Of a stretch of DNA of 64,000 nt, positions 25,656 to 34,830 are shown one piece after another; position 1 is the stretch's first letter, and each line of letters starts with the position of its first letter. The translations under genes were made by a program, and so were the position numbers. The stretch spans positions 1-64,000 of the forward strand of contig NZ_JAUSSH010000009.1 of assembly GCF_030812255.1 (NCBI RefSeq), read 5' to 3'. Origin of the DNA: Paeniglutamicibacter psychrophenolicus (GTDB lineage: Bacteria > Actinomycetota > Actinomycetes > Actinomycetales > Micrococcaceae). The notes under the pieces are model-generated. The model ran no database searches, was not told the origin of the DNA, and saw only the letters and a list, made by a program, of their open reading frames with translations.

Positions 25656-25841
25656 ACGTCACCTTTTCCTGCAAGCTTATGTACCTTGGGTACAGCCGCG
25701 GCAAAACGTAATTTGTTCCCGGACGCAAGGCAACGGCCGCTCGCGCGCGTTGGGGGCATGGCGGGGGCAACGGATGCGCCCAGCCCAAGCTTTGGCCCGT
25801 CTTGCAAAATGGGCGAGTGGACGGTTCAGTCCGCCACGGCA

Positions 25842-26108
25842 TCAATAGTGATAGCGAGCCTGCACGATCGTCACGTAGTGGTCGTTGACAAGGTAAACCA
25901 AGCGGTTGGCCTCGTCGATTCGCCTGGACCAAACACCGGCCAACGCATGCTTCAGTGGCTCCGGTTTTCCAATTCCGTCGAAAGGATCATCTCGGAAAAT
26001 GTCTTCGATGAGGGTGTTGATCCGCTTGAGGGTTTTGCGATCCTGGGTTTGCCAGTACAGGTAGTCTTCCCAGCCTTCTGGCGCCCAAGCCAGGACGCGG
26101 CCGCTCAA
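25842..26108 (-). CDS. yoeB: YoeB-family mRNA interferase toxin
   Basis: 88 residues. Matches the Txe/YoeB fold: WAPEGWEDYLYWQTQDRKTL, IFRDDPFDGIGKPEPLKHAL, WSRRIDEANRLVYLV and a C-terminal RYHY carrying the catalytic His-Tyr pair. The Glu of KPEPLKH and Arg of SRRI are the other active-site residues, so the toxin looks intact. YoeB toxins cut mRNA in the ribosomal A site. The start is TTG at 26108, overlapping the antitoxin stop (TTGA), which keeps toxin output below antitoxin output. Confidence 0.93.
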   Translation of the reverse strand: MSGRVLAWAPEGWEDYLYWQTQDRKTLKRINTLIEDIFRDDPFDGIGKPEPLKHALAGVWSRRIDEANRLVYLVNDHYVTIVQARYHY

Positions 26109-26353
26109 GGCTCTATGAGCCCATGTTCGACGATGCGCCCTTCACGCGCGGACTCAAGCGCCGAAAGAAGGCGATGCGCGTTCTTGGGGGAGCGCAGCAA
26201 ATAGCTGGTTTCCACGAGGGCGTCATATTCATCCTTGGACATCAGCACCGCAGATCCACGCTTTGATGTGATCTCAATTTCGGTTTGATCGAGGTTGACG
26301 CGCTCGATGAGGCCAAATAGGTCGCGCCGCGCTTCGCTTGTCGTAATTGCCAT
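26105..26353 (-). CDS. yefM: YefM/Phd-family antitoxin
   Basis: 82 residues beginning MAITTSEARRDLFGLIERVN with AGGAGG spaced correctly before the ATG at 26353. The frame extends 30 codons further without support. N-terminal Phd/YefM DNA-binding dimer domain (EITSKRGSAVLMSKDEYDAL) and a C-terminal toxin-wrapping helix (NAHRLLSALESAREG). It neutralises YoeB and, with it, represses the operon. Palindromic sequences lie directly upstream. Confidence 0.93.
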   Translation of the reverse strand: MAITTSEARRDLFGLIERVNLDQTEIEITSKRGSAVLMSKDEYDALVETSYLLRSPKNAHRLLSALESAREGRIVEHGLIEP

Positions 26354-26368
26354 GAAAATCCTCCTACT

Positions 26369-26387
26369 TGTACTGGATATGGTACCA
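26369..26387 (-). promoter_or_regulatory. Operator-like palindromes upstream of yefM-yoeB
   Basis: The 8-bp palindrome TGGTACCA (26380-26387) and a GTAC core at 26369-26372 lie 16-34 bases upstream of the antitoxin ATG. YefM operators in other bacteria use short palindromes with a TGTACA-like core, so autoregulation here is plausible. Confidence 0.5.
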
Positions 26388-26637
26388 CTTTGGGTTTGGG
26401 ACCCTTTGTGGGGAAGCCGTGGTGGAGCCGACGCCAATGACATGGCGATGCAGAACTGACGAGGGTTGACGGCGGAGTGAGGGCCCTATGCACGCTGTAC
26501 ATGTTGCCGCTCATCCACTGCCCGTGAAAATTCCGGATGCCGGGTCCAGGCCGGCCAGGTGGCGCGTTGCCGACGGTGTGATCCACAAGGCTGCCCCGCG
26601 GTGACACGGATTTGCATCTATTTGAGAGAATGGGTTA

Positions 26638-27834
26638 GTGACTGCAATTGCCGATGTAACCGAAAACGCCGCGCCCACCCCGGCGAAGCTTGAGCTGCCC
26701 CCGCTGAAACTGGGCAAGCACACCATTGACACCCCGGTGATCCTTGCCCCCATGGCAGGCATCACCAACAAGGCCTTCCGCCGGCTCTGCCGCGAATACG
26801 GCGGCGGGGTGTATGTCACCGAGATGGTCACCTCCCGGGCATTGGTGGAACGCAACACCGAGTCGATGCGCATCATCTCCCACGATCCGGACGAGGAACT
26901 GCGCTCGGTCCAGCTCTACGGCGTGGATCCCAAGACCGTCGGCGCCGCCGTGCGCCTGATCGTCGAGGAAGACCGCGCCGACCACATCGACCTGAACTTC
27001 GGCTGCCCGGTCCCCAAGGTCACCCGCAAGGGCGGGGGAGCGGCGCTTCCGTGGAAGACCGACCTGTTCACCGCCATCATCAAGGCCGCCACCACCGAGG
27101 CCGCCCGCGGGGAGGTGCCCCTGACCATCAAGATGCGCAAGGGCATCAACGAGGACCACCTCACCTACATCGAATCGGGCAAGATCGCCCGCGACCACGG
27201 CGTCGCGGCCGTCGCGCTGCACGGGCGCACCGCCAGCCAGTACTACTCCGGCAAGGCCGACTGGGATTCGATCGCACGCCTGCGCGAAGCCCTGCCGGAC
27301 ATGCCGGTGCTGGGCAACGGGGACATCTGGAGCGCCGAGGACGCCGTGGCCATGGTCCAGCAGACCGGCGTCGACGGCATCGTCGTGGGGCGCGGCTGCA
27401 TGGGCCGACCCTGGCTTTTCGGGGACCTGCAGGCGGCCTTCGAGGGGACCGACAAGCGCTACACGCCTGGCCTGGCAAAGGTCGCCGAGACCGTCTACCG
27501 CCACGCGGAACTGCTCACCGAGTACTTCGAGGACGAATTCAAGGGCCTGCGTGATATCCGCAAGCACATGGCCTGGTACTTCAAGGGCTATCCGGTCGGC
27601 GGGGACATCCGTTCCGCCCTGGCCCAGGTCCCCACCCTGGAAGTCTTGCGCGACCTGCTGGCGCAGCTCGACCTGGACATGCCGTACCCGGGCAAGGATG
27701 CCGAGGGCCAGCGCGGGCGCGCCGGATCCCCGAAGAAGACGCACCTGCCCGACGGCTGGCTTTCGACCCGTGAAATGAACGAGAGCCACAAGGCCATGAT
27801 CGCCGCGGCCGAACTAGACATTTCCGGCGGCTAA
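26638..27834 (+). CDS. dusB: tRNA-dihydrouridine synthase (DusB type)
   Basis: 398-residue FMN TIM-barrel enzyme that reduces uridines in the tRNA D-loop. Visible are VILAPMAGITNKAFRRLCRE, the catalytic-cysteine segment NFGCPVPKVTRKGGGAAL (Cys near residue 124), the Lys/Arg of TIKMRKGIN, and NGDIWSAEDA plus GVDGIVVGRGCMGRPWLFGD for FMN phosphate binding. GTG start at 26638. It is followed after 8 bases by dgt, and probably co-transcribed with dgt and dnaG. Confidence 0.94.
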   Translation: MTAIADVTENAAPTPAKLELPPLKLGKHTIDTPVILAPMAGITNKAFRRLCREYGGGVYVTEMVTSRALVERNTESMRIISHDPDEELRSVQLYGVDPKTVGAAVRLIVEEDRADHIDLNFGCPVPKVTRKGGGAALPWKTDLFTAIIKAATTEAARGEVPLTIKMRKGINEDHLTYIESGKIARDHGVAAVALHGRTASQYYSGKADWDSIARLREALPDMPVLGNGDIWSAEDAVAMVQQTGVDGIVVGRGCMGRPWLFGDLQAAFEGTDKRYTPGLAKVAETVYRHAELLTEYFEDEFKGLRDIRKHMAWYFKGYPVGGDIRSALAQVPTLEVLRDLLAQLDLDMPYPGKDAEGQRGRAGSPKKTHLPDGWLSTREMNESHKAMIAAAELDISGG

Positions 27835-27842
27835 GGAGCCCC

Positions 27843-29126
27843 ATGTTGCAGATTCCCGGATACACCGAAGCGGATGCCGAACGCTGGGCCCCCGAACCGC
27901 CCAAGAAGGCCTACCGCACCGCGTTCGAACGCGACCGTGCCCGGGTGTTGCACTCCTCGGCGTTGCGCCGCCTGGGCGCCAAGACCCAGGTCGTGGCACC
28001 CTCGTCCGACGACTTCGTGCGCACCCGGCTGACCCACTCCCTGGAGGTCGCCCAGGTGGGCCGCGAGCTGGGTGCCACCCTGGGCTGCGACCCCGATGTG
28101 GTGGACACCGCTTGCCTGTCCCACGACCTGGGCCACCCGCCCTTCGGGCACAACGGCGAGACCGCCCTGAACGAGTTGGCCCGCGACATCGGCGGGTTCG
28201 AGGGCAACGCCCAGACCCTGCGCCTGCTGACCCGCATCGAAACCAAGACCTTCCGGCACAACGGCGCCTCGGCCGGGCTGAACCTCACCCGCGCCTCGCT
28301 GGATGCCGCGTGCAAGTACCCCTGGCTGCGCGCCGACGCCCCGGAAAAGAACGGGAAGAAGACTTCCAAGTTCGGCGTCTACGCCGACGACGCCCCGGTC
28401 TTCGACTGGCTGCGCTTCGGCTCGGGCGCCGAGGCCCGCCAGACCTGCATCGAGGCCCAGGTCATGGACCTGGCCGACGACATCTCCTACTCGGTGCACG
28501 ACGTCGAGGACGCGATCAACGCCGGGCGCTTCCAGCTGCGCTGGATCAAGGACCCGGACCAGCGTGCCCGCGTCATCACCTTCACCCGCCAGTGGTACCT
28601 GCCGCACGTCGAGGACGCCGTGATCGACGCGGCGTTCAAGCGCCTGGAGGCCACCGCGGAATGGGTTCCGCACACCGACGGCTCGCGCCGCTCCATGGCC
28701 GCGCTGAAGGACATGACCAGCCAGTTCATCGGCCGCTTCTGCCAGTCCGCCATCGATGCGACCCGCGAACAGTTCGGCCACGGGGAACTGACCCGCTTCA
28801 ACGCGGCGCTGATCGTCCCCGAATCCACCGAGCACGAGATCGCCGCCATGAAGGGCCTGGCTACCGCGTACGTGATGACCAGCGACGAGCGCAAGCCCAT
28901 CTACGCACGGCAACGCGAGACCCTCATGGAACTGGTGACACTGCTCAACGAGACCGGGGACAGGTACCTGGAACCGCTCTTCGCCGCCGACTGGCGCGAC
29001 GCCGCCGACGACGCCGACCGGTTGCGCACCGTCATCGACCAGGTGGCCTCGCTCACCGACGCCTCTGCCATCGAATGGCACGCCACCCTGGTGCTGGGCA
29101 AGAGCTTTTCCGAGCGGCTCTTCTAG
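27843..29126 (+). CDS. dgt: Deoxyguanosinetriphosphate triphosphohydrolase-like protein
   Basis: 427 residues. HD-domain dNTPase: RTRLTHSLEVAQVGRELG supplies the first metal His, CLSHDLGHPPFGHNGE the HD pair, and a later D is in MDLADDISYSVHDVEDA. These enzymes hydrolyse dNTPs to nucleosides and triphosphate and tune dNTP pools. The size and N-terminal ERDRARVLHSSALRRLGAKT match the short actinobacterial dGTPase-like group, whose exact substrate preference is not set by sequence. It lies between dusB and dnaG, a usual actinobacterial order. Confidence 0.92.
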   Translation: MLQIPGYTEADAERWAPEPPKKAYRTAFERDRARVLHSSALRRLGAKTQVVAPSSDDFVRTRLTHSLEVAQVGRELGATLGCDPDVVDTACLSHDLGHPPFGHNGETALNELARDIGGFEGNAQTLRLLTRIETKTFRHNGASAGLNLTRASLDAACKYPWLRADAPEKNGKKTSKFGVYADDAPVFDWLRFGSGAEARQTCIEAQVMDLADDISYSVHDVEDAINAGRFQLRWIKDPDQRARVITFTRQWYLPHVEDAVIDAAFKRLEATAEWVPHTDGSRRSMAALKDMTSQFIGRFCQSAIDATREQFGHGELTRFNAALIVPESTEHEIAAMKGLATAYVMTSDERKPIYARQRETLMELVTLLNETGDRYLEPLFAADWRDAADDADRLRTVIDQVASLTDASAIEWHATLVLGKSFSERLF

Positions 29127-29200
29127 GTCCGCCCCGCCCGATCCACAGCCCGGGACCCGGCGGCACCTGCCACCGGTGAATGGTCACTAGACTGGAGGGC

Positions 29201-31078
29201 ATGGCAGGCCTGATTAAGCGTGAAGATATCGACGAAGTCCGCAACCGCACGGACATCAAGGAAGTCATCGACGGATACGTGACGCTGAAATCCGCCGGTG
29301 TCGGTTCCTGGAAGGGCCTGTGCCCTTTCCACGACGAGCGTTCCCCGTCCTTCCACGTGCGCCCGCAGGTCGGCTCCTTCCACTGCTTCGGCTGCGGGGA
29401 ATCGGGCGACGTGATCGCCTTCCTGCAGAAGATCAACCACGGCACCTTCTCCGAGACCGTCGAGCAGCTGGCCGCCCGCGTCGGCATCGAGCTGCACTAC
29501 GAGGACGGGGGCACCGGCCCGCGCCGCGAGGAGACCGGCCGCCGCCAGCGCCTGCTCGACGCCCACAAGATCTCCGAGGAGTTCTTCCGCGAACAGCTCA
29601 CCACCCCCGGTGCGGCCGCCGGCCAGAAGTTCCTCTCCGAGCGCGACTTCGATGCAGAGGCCGCAGCGCACTTCGGCGTCGGCTATGCACCCCAGGGCTG
29701 GGACGCATTGCTCAAGCACCTGCGCGGCCGCGGCTTCCAGGACGAGGAACTCAAGCTCACCGGCATCTTCTCCGAGGGCAACCGCGGGATCTACGACAGG
29801 TTCCGCGGCCGGCTCATCTGGCCCATCCGCGACCTCACCGGGGCCACCATCGGCTTCGGGGCGCGCAAGCTCTACGAGGACGACCAGGGCCCCAAGTACC
29901 TGAACACCCCCGAGACCCAGCTCTACAAGAAGTCACAGGTCCTCTACGGGGTCGACCTGGCCAAGCGCGAGATCACCAAGACCCGCCAGCTGGTCGTCGT
30001 CGAGGGCTACACCGACGTCATGGCCTGCCATCTCTCGGGCATCGGCACCGCCGTGGCCACCTGCGGCACCGCCTTCGGCACCGACCACATCAAGATCGCC
30101 CGCCGGCTGCTGCGCGACGACGGATCCGGCGGCGAAGTGGTCTTCACCTTCGACGGCGACGCCGCCGGCCAGAAGGCCGCGCTGCGCGCCTTCGAGGAAG
30201 ACCAGAAGTTCATCGCGCAGACCTACGTCGCGGTCGAGCCGACCGGTGCGGACCCGTGCGACCTGCGCCAGACCCGCGGCCCGGAGGCCGTGCGCGAGCT
30301 CATCGACTCCAAGCGACCGCTGTTCGAGTTCGCCATCAAGGCCGGGTTGAAGAACTTCAACCTCAACACCGTCGAGGGCCGCGTGCAGGCGCTGCGCGTC
30401 AGTGCCCCAATCGTCGCCGGGATCCGCGACTCGGCCATCCGCCCGGCCTACGCCCGCGAACTGGCCGGCTGGCTGGGCATGGACATGGAGGACGTGAACC
30501 GCGCCGTGGGCGCCTCGGTGCGGCGCAACCGGATGCCCAAGAACGCCGAGCCCCTCCACGGGAACGCGGGCCATGCGGCGCAGGAGCAACCCGCCGCGCC
30601 CGTCTACTCCCGCCCGGACCCGCGCGATCCCGTGTCCCGGATGGAACGCGAGGCCCTGGAAGTGGTGCTGCAGCAGCCGGCGCAGCTGACCCCCGAGCAG
30701 TGGCAGGCGTTCTACGACGCCCGGTTCATGGCCCCTGCCCATGCCGCTGTCCACGACGCCGTGCGTGCCGCCGGGCTGGCCGGGGCCACCCCCTCGCAGT
30801 GGGTCGAGGCGATCCGTCAGGAAGTTCCCGAACCGCTGCGCTCGTTCGTCTCCGAGCTGGCCGTCACCCCGTTGCCGGCGAGCACCACCGATGCCCTGCT
30901 GCGCTATTGCAACGACATCATCAACCGCCTCTTCGAGCTGCAGATCACGCACCTGAAGGCGGAGAAGATGGGCGAGCTCCAGCGCATGGATCCGGAAGGC
31001 GATCCGGAGGGATTCCAGCGCATCAACCGCGAGCTTTTGGAGCTGGAATTGCGGCGCCGGGCACTGCGCCAGGAGTAG
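29201..31078 (+). CDS. dnaG: DNA primase
   Basis: 625 residues from ATG 29201 (MAGLIKREDI). An upstream GTG would add seven unlikely residues. N-terminal CHC2 zinc finger (LCPFHDERSPSFHV and HCFGCGESGDV), the RNA-polymerase-like TOPRIM core with VVVEGYTDVMA and FTFDGDAAGQKA, then a C-terminal helicase-binding region (about 450-625). It synthesises replication primers and works with DnaB. It follows dgt by 74 bases and is followed by tRNA-Asn. Confidence 0.96.
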   Translation: MAGLIKREDIDEVRNRTDIKEVIDGYVTLKSAGVGSWKGLCPFHDERSPSFHVRPQVGSFHCFGCGESGDVIAFLQKINHGTFSETVEQLAARVGIELHYEDGGTGPRREETGRRQRLLDAHKISEEFFREQLTTPGAAAGQKFLSERDFDAEAAAHFGVGYAPQGWDALLKHLRGRGFQDEELKLTGIFSEGNRGIYDRFRGRLIWPIRDLTGATIGFGARKLYEDDQGPKYLNTPETQLYKKSQVLYGVDLAKREITKTRQLVVVEGYTDVMACHLSGIGTAVATCGTAFGTDHIKIARRLLRDDGSGGEVVFTFDGDAAGQKAALRAFEEDQKFIAQTYVAVEPTGADPCDLRQTRGPEAVRELIDSKRPLFEFAIKAGLKNFNLNTVEGRVQALRVSAPIVAGIRDSAIRPAYARELAGWLGMDMEDVNRAVGASVRRNRMPKNAEPLHGNAGHAAQEQPAAPVYSRPDPRDPVSRMEREALEVVLQQPAQLTPEQWQAFYDARFMAPAHAAVHDAVRAAGLAGATPSQWVEAIRQEVPEPLRSFVSELAVTPLPASTTDALLRYCNDIINRLFELQITHLKAEKMGELQRMDPEGDPEGFQRINRELLELELRRRALRQE

Positions 31079-31144
31079 TCGCCAACGGGCTCGGGAACGA
31101 TTTTTGTTTTCCTGAAACCTTGTGTAGAGTATTCCTCGTTGCAT

Positions 31145-31220
31145 TCCTCCGTAGCTCAATTGGCAGAGCATCCGACTGTTAATCGGAAGGTTACTGGTTC
31201 AAGTCCATTCGGGGGAGCCA
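31145..31220 (+). tRNA. tRNA-Asn (GTT), CCA encoded
   Basis: Cloverleaf readable by eye: acceptor TCCTCCG with CGGGGGA (one T-G pair), anticodon loop CTGTTAA with GTT, T-arm ACTGG TTCAAGT CCATT. CCA follows the discriminator G and is encoded. It differs from the copy at 34596 at two positions in the body. Confidence 0.95.
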
Positions 31221-31225
31221 GAGAA

Positions 31226-31257
31226 GGAAATCCCGGACCAATTGGTCCGGGATTTCC
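31226..31257 (+). terminator. Terminator after tRNA-Asn copy 1
   Basis: A perfect 14-bp stem (31226-31239 with 31244-31257) with an AATT loop, immediately after the tRNA. Confidence 0.85.
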
Positions 31258-31325
31258 TGGTTTAACACCGTTTTCTGGCCGTTTCAGGCATGGCCGGGAC
31301 CGCCGCGTGAATCTACGCTGGTGCC

Positions 31326-32750
31326 ATGGAATGGCTGGCGGCGTACGACTACGGCATGGCCCGCGAAATCCTGCAACGCGGGGTCGCGCTGATCTACCTC
31401 ATTGCCTTCGTTTCCACGCTGAACCAGTTCCCGGCACTGGCCGGCGAGCACGGATTGCTTCCGGTGCCCAGGCTGCTTGCCGGACCCGGTGCCCGGCGGC
31501 CTACGCTGTTCAGCCGGATCGGTTACTCGGACCGGAAACTGGTGGCCGTGTGCGCCGCCGGGATCGGAATCTCCGCGGTGCTGGTGGCCGGGCTTCCCCA
31601 GGCCGGGCCCCCGTGGCTGCCGCTGGCCGCCTTCCTGGCCCTGTGGGGCCTGTACATGTCGATCGTGAACGTGGGGCAGGTCTTCTACGGATTCGGCTGG
31701 GAAATGCTGCTGCTCGAGGCCGGGTTCACCGTGGGCCTGCTCGGTTCCCGGCAGGTCCCGCCACCGCTGACCATCCTGCTGCTGGTTGCCTGGCTGGTGT
31801 TCCGGCTGGAATTCGGTGCCGGAATGATCAAGTGGCGCCGGGACCCGGCCTGGCGAAACCTCACGGCCATGTACTACCACCACCAGACCCAGCCGATGCC
31901 CGGTCCGTTGAGCCGCCGGGCCCACCTGGCCCCGGAATGGTGGCACCGCATCGAGGCGGCGGGCAACCACGGCGCCCAGCTGCTGGTCCCGTTCCTGCTC
32001 TTTGCGCCCCAGCCGGTTGCCTCCGTCGCCGCCGGGGTCGTCATCGCCACGCAGTTGTGGCTGGTGCTCACCGGCAACTTCGCCTGGCTGAACTGGCTCA
32101 CCATCGTGCTGGCCACCTGCCGGATCAGCGATCCGCTGGTGCGGAGGATTCTTCCGTGGCTGCCGCCGGAAACCGGGGTGCGCGCCGGGGCCCCGATCTG
32201 GTGGACCGTGCTGGTGCTGGCCGGCACGCTGTTGCTGGTGGTGCTCTCCATCCCGGCACTGCGCAACCTCGCCACCCCGGCCCAGCTCATGAATGCCGCG
32301 TTCAACAAGTGGCAGCTGGGCAACGCCTACGGTGCCTTTGGCACGGTCACCCGGGAACGGATCGAGGTCGTGATCGAGGGCACCGAGGACGAAGCGACCA
32401 CCGCGGCGACCTGGCTGGAATACGGGTTCAAGGGCAAGCCCGGCGATCTGGCCAGGCGGCCGCGCCAGTTCGCGCCCTACCACCTGCGCCTTGACTGGAT
32501 GATGTGGTTCCTGCCGCTGGGCTCGATCCACCAGCGCTGGTTCTACACGCTGCTGGCCCGGCTGCTGGAGGCCGATGCCAAGACCCTGGCGCTGCTGCGG
32601 CACGACCCGTTCTCCGGAAGGAAACCGCGCTTCATCCGGGTGCTGACGTACCGCTACCGTTTTGCCACCGCGGCCCAGCACCGGAGCACCGGTGACCTGT
32701 GGGTGCGTGACCGGCGCCGGGTGGCGATCGGTCCGATTGAACGGCAATGA
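31326..32750 (+). CDS. Lipase maturation factor family membrane protein
   Basis: 474 residues. About six or seven hydrophobic segments in the first 310 residues (for example GVALIYLIAFVSTLNQFPAL and ILLLVAWLVFRLEFGAGMIK) are followed by a soluble C-terminal domain ending in a conserved YRYRFATAAQH segment. This is the layout of eukaryotic LMF1-like proteins and their bacterial relatives. Characteristic pieces include FGWEMLLLEAGF and WRDPAW-like RRDPAWRNLTAMYYHHQTQP. The bacterial role is not established. No lipase gene is adjacent. It sits between the two tRNA-Asn genes. Confidence 0.88.
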   Translation: MEWLAAYDYGMAREILQRGVALIYLIAFVSTLNQFPALAGEHGLLPVPRLLAGPGARRPTLFSRIGYSDRKLVAVCAAGIGISAVLVAGLPQAGPPWLPLAAFLALWGLYMSIVNVGQVFYGFGWEMLLLEAGFTVGLLGSRQVPPPLTILLLVAWLVFRLEFGAGMIKWRRDPAWRNLTAMYYHHQTQPMPGPLSRRAHLAPEWWHRIEAAGNHGAQLLVPFLLFAPQPVASVAAGVVIATQLWLVLTGNFAWLNWLTIVLATCRISDPLVRRILPWLPPETGVRAGAPIWWTVLVLAGTLLLVVLSIPALRNLATPAQLMNAAFNKWQLGNAYGAFGTVTRERIEVVIEGTEDEATTAATWLEYGFKGKPGDLARRPRQFAPYHLRLDWMMWFLPLGSIHQRWFYTLLARLLEADAKTLALLRHDPFSGRKPRFIRVLTYRYRFATAAQHRSTGDLWVRDRRRVAIGPIERQ

Positions 32751-32815
32751 CCGGACCTCCGGTAGCTGGCGGATAGCTGCGGGTCCACCGGGCCGGGTGT
32801 CAGTAGGATGGGACG

Positions 32816-34498
32816 GTGGCTCATATCGACGTATCCGACATCCATTATTTCCTTTCCGACGGCACCCAGTTGCTCGGCGGCGTCACCTTCAAGGTGACCA
32901 GCGGCAGCAAGACCGCATTGATCGGCCCCAACGGCGCAGGGAAGACGACGCTGTTCAAGATCATCGCCGGCGACCTGAAATCCGATGAGGGCGTGGTCTC
33001 CCGCTCCGGCGGCATGGGCATCATGCGCCAGTTCGTGGGCCAGGTCCGCGACGAGTCCACGGTGCGCGACCTGCTGGTCTCCACCGCCTCGGCGGACCTT
33101 GCGGCGGCGGCCAAGGCCATCGACGAGACCGAGCTGCTGATGATGGAATCCGATGACGAGAAGGTCCAGATGCGCTACGCGCAGGCCATCATCGACTGGG
33201 GAGATGCCGGCGGCTACGAGCTGGAAACTGCGTGGGACAAGGTCTGCATGGCCGCCCTCGGGGTTCCCTTCGACCGCGCATCCCACCGCCTGGCCTCCAC
33301 GCTCTCGGGCGGCGAGCAAAAGCGCCTCGTGCTCGAAGCGCTCTTCGAGGGCCCCGACGAGCTGTTGCTGCTCGACGAGCCGGACAACTACCTCGATGTC
33401 CCGGGCAAGCGGTGGCTCGAGGCAACACTGAACGAATCGCCCAAGACCGTGCTGTTCATCAGCCACGACCGCGAATTGCTCAACAACGCCGCCAACCGCA
33501 TCGTCACCTTGGAACCGGGCCACTCGGGTGCCACCGCGTGGATCCACGGCGGCGCCTTCGGCTCCTACGTCGATGCGCGCCGGGAACGCAACGAACGCTT
33601 CGAGGAGCTGCGCAAGCGCTGGGACGAGGAACACGCCAAGCTCAAGGAGCTGGTGAACATGTACAAGAACAAGGCGGCGTTCCGCTCCGACATGGCCAAC
33701 CGCTACCACGCGGCCCAAACGCGCCTGGCCAAGTTCCTCGAAGCCGGTCCGCCCCAGGCCATCCCGCTGGAACAAAACGTCAACATGAGGCTCAAGGGCG
33801 GGCGCACCGCCAAGCGGGCCATCGTCGCCGAAAAATTGGAGCTCACCGGGCTGATGAAGCCCTTCAGCAACGAGATCTGGTTCGGGGACCGCGTGGCGAT
33901 CCTGGGCTCGAACGGTTCGGGAAAGTCCCACTTCCTGCGCCTGTTGGCCTCCGGCGGCACGGATCCCGAACGCGAGCACCTGCCGGTGGCCGACTTCGAG
34001 ATCGCCGAGGTCCCGCACAACGGAACCGTGAAGCTCGGCGCACGGATCCGCCCCGGGTTCTTCGCCCAGACCCACAGCCGCCCGGACCTCATGGGCCGGT
34101 CCCTGCTGGACATCCTGCACCGCGGCGACGAACACCGCTCGGGCATGGCCCGGGAAGCGGCCTCGGGCGCGCTGGACGGCTACGGCCTGGCCGGCCAGGC
34201 CGAGCAGAAGTACGATTCGCTCTCCGGCGGCCAGCAGGCGCGTTTCCAGATCCTGCTGCTGCAACTTTCCGGCGCGACGCTGCTGCTGCTCGACGAACCG
34301 ACCGACAACCTCGACCTGCACTCCGGGGAGGCGCTGGAACGGGCCATCGAATCATTCGAGGGAACCGTCCTGGCGGTGACCCACGACCGCTGGTTCGCCA
34401 GGTCGTTCGACCGATTCCTGGTGTTCGGTTCCAACGGGAAGGTCTACGAATCCACGGAGCCCGTTTGGGACGAGACCCGCGTGCAGCGGGACCGGTAG
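32816..34498 (+). CDS. ABC-F family ATP-binding protein
   Basis: 560 residues, two ABC ATPase domains without membrane segments. Domain 1 has GPNGAGKTTLFK and LSGGEQKRLVLEALFEGP with LLLLDEPDNYLD. Domain 2 has GSNGSGKSHFLRLL and LSGGQQARFQI with LLLLDEPTDNLDL. A charged linker (about residues 255-310) is the ABC-F hallmark. Such proteins bind the ribosomal E site and act in translation or in antibiotic protection. Nothing here distinguishes a resistance factor from a housekeeping one. Start GTG 32816. Confidence 0.92.
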   Translation: MAHIDVSDIHYFLSDGTQLLGGVTFKVTSGSKTALIGPNGAGKTTLFKIIAGDLKSDEGVVSRSGGMGIMRQFVGQVRDESTVRDLLVSTASADLAAAAKAIDETELLMMESDDEKVQMRYAQAIIDWGDAGGYELETAWDKVCMAALGVPFDRASHRLASTLSGGEQKRLVLEALFEGPDELLLLDEPDNYLDVPGKRWLEATLNESPKTVLFISHDRELLNNAANRIVTLEPGHSGATAWIHGGAFGSYVDARRERNERFEELRKRWDEEHAKLKELVNMYKNKAAFRSDMANRYHAAQTRLAKFLEAGPPQAIPLEQNVNMRLKGGRTAKRAIVAEKLELTGLMKPFSNEIWFGDRVAILGSNGSGKSHFLRLLASGGTDPEREHLPVADFEIAEVPHNGTVKLGARIRPGFFAQTHSRPDLMGRSLLDILHRGDEHRSGMAREAASGALDGYGLAGQAEQKYDSLSGGQQARFQILLLQLSGATLLLLDEPTDNLDLHSGEALERAIESFEGTVLAVTHDRWFARSFDRFLVFGSNGKVYESTEPVWDETRVQRDR

Positions 34499-34595
34499 GA
34501 GCCGCTTTCCCGGCTGTGGCCAAGGACACGGCCGGAAAATCCGGACCCGGATTTGGGTTCCATTTGGGGCTCTGGTAACGTATAACTCGCTTCAT

Positions 34596-34668
34596 TCCCC
34601 CGTAGCTCAATTGGCAGAGCGTCCGACTGTTAATCGGAAGGTTACTGGTTCAAGTCCATTCGGGGGAG
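34596..34668 (+). tRNA. tRNA-Asn (GTT), second copy
   Basis: Acceptor TCCCCCG with CGGGGGA, anticodon GTT in CTGTTAA, same D- and T-arms as the copy at 31145. Two body positions differ (position 4 of the acceptor and the D-stem/anticodon junction). CCA is not encoded here. A terminator follows. Confidence 0.95.
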
Positions 34669-34678
34669 CGCAATGTGG

Positions 34679-34713
34679 AATCCCCGCTCTCCTTGGGAGG
34701 GCGGGGATTTCTT
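34679..34713 (+). terminator. Terminator after tRNA-Asn copy 2
   Basis: AATCCCCGC (34679-34687) pairs with GCGGGGATT (34701-34709) around an inner CTCC/GGAG, followed by T residues. Confidence 0.8.
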
Positions 34714-34830
34714 GTGTCCGGGCAATCTCATACCCTGGGAGTACCCCTTCGGGTTGAGTCGTTTAAGCACGTCCGGGTGGTAGTTTTGGGTTGAGCGGAC
34801 CGGGCCGGGGCCGCATGAAATGGAGACAGC

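Noticed and set aside
32816-34498. ABC-F gene as an antibiotic resistance determinant
   Set aside because: The sequence fits the broad ABC-F family. Nothing in the linker or context points to resistance.
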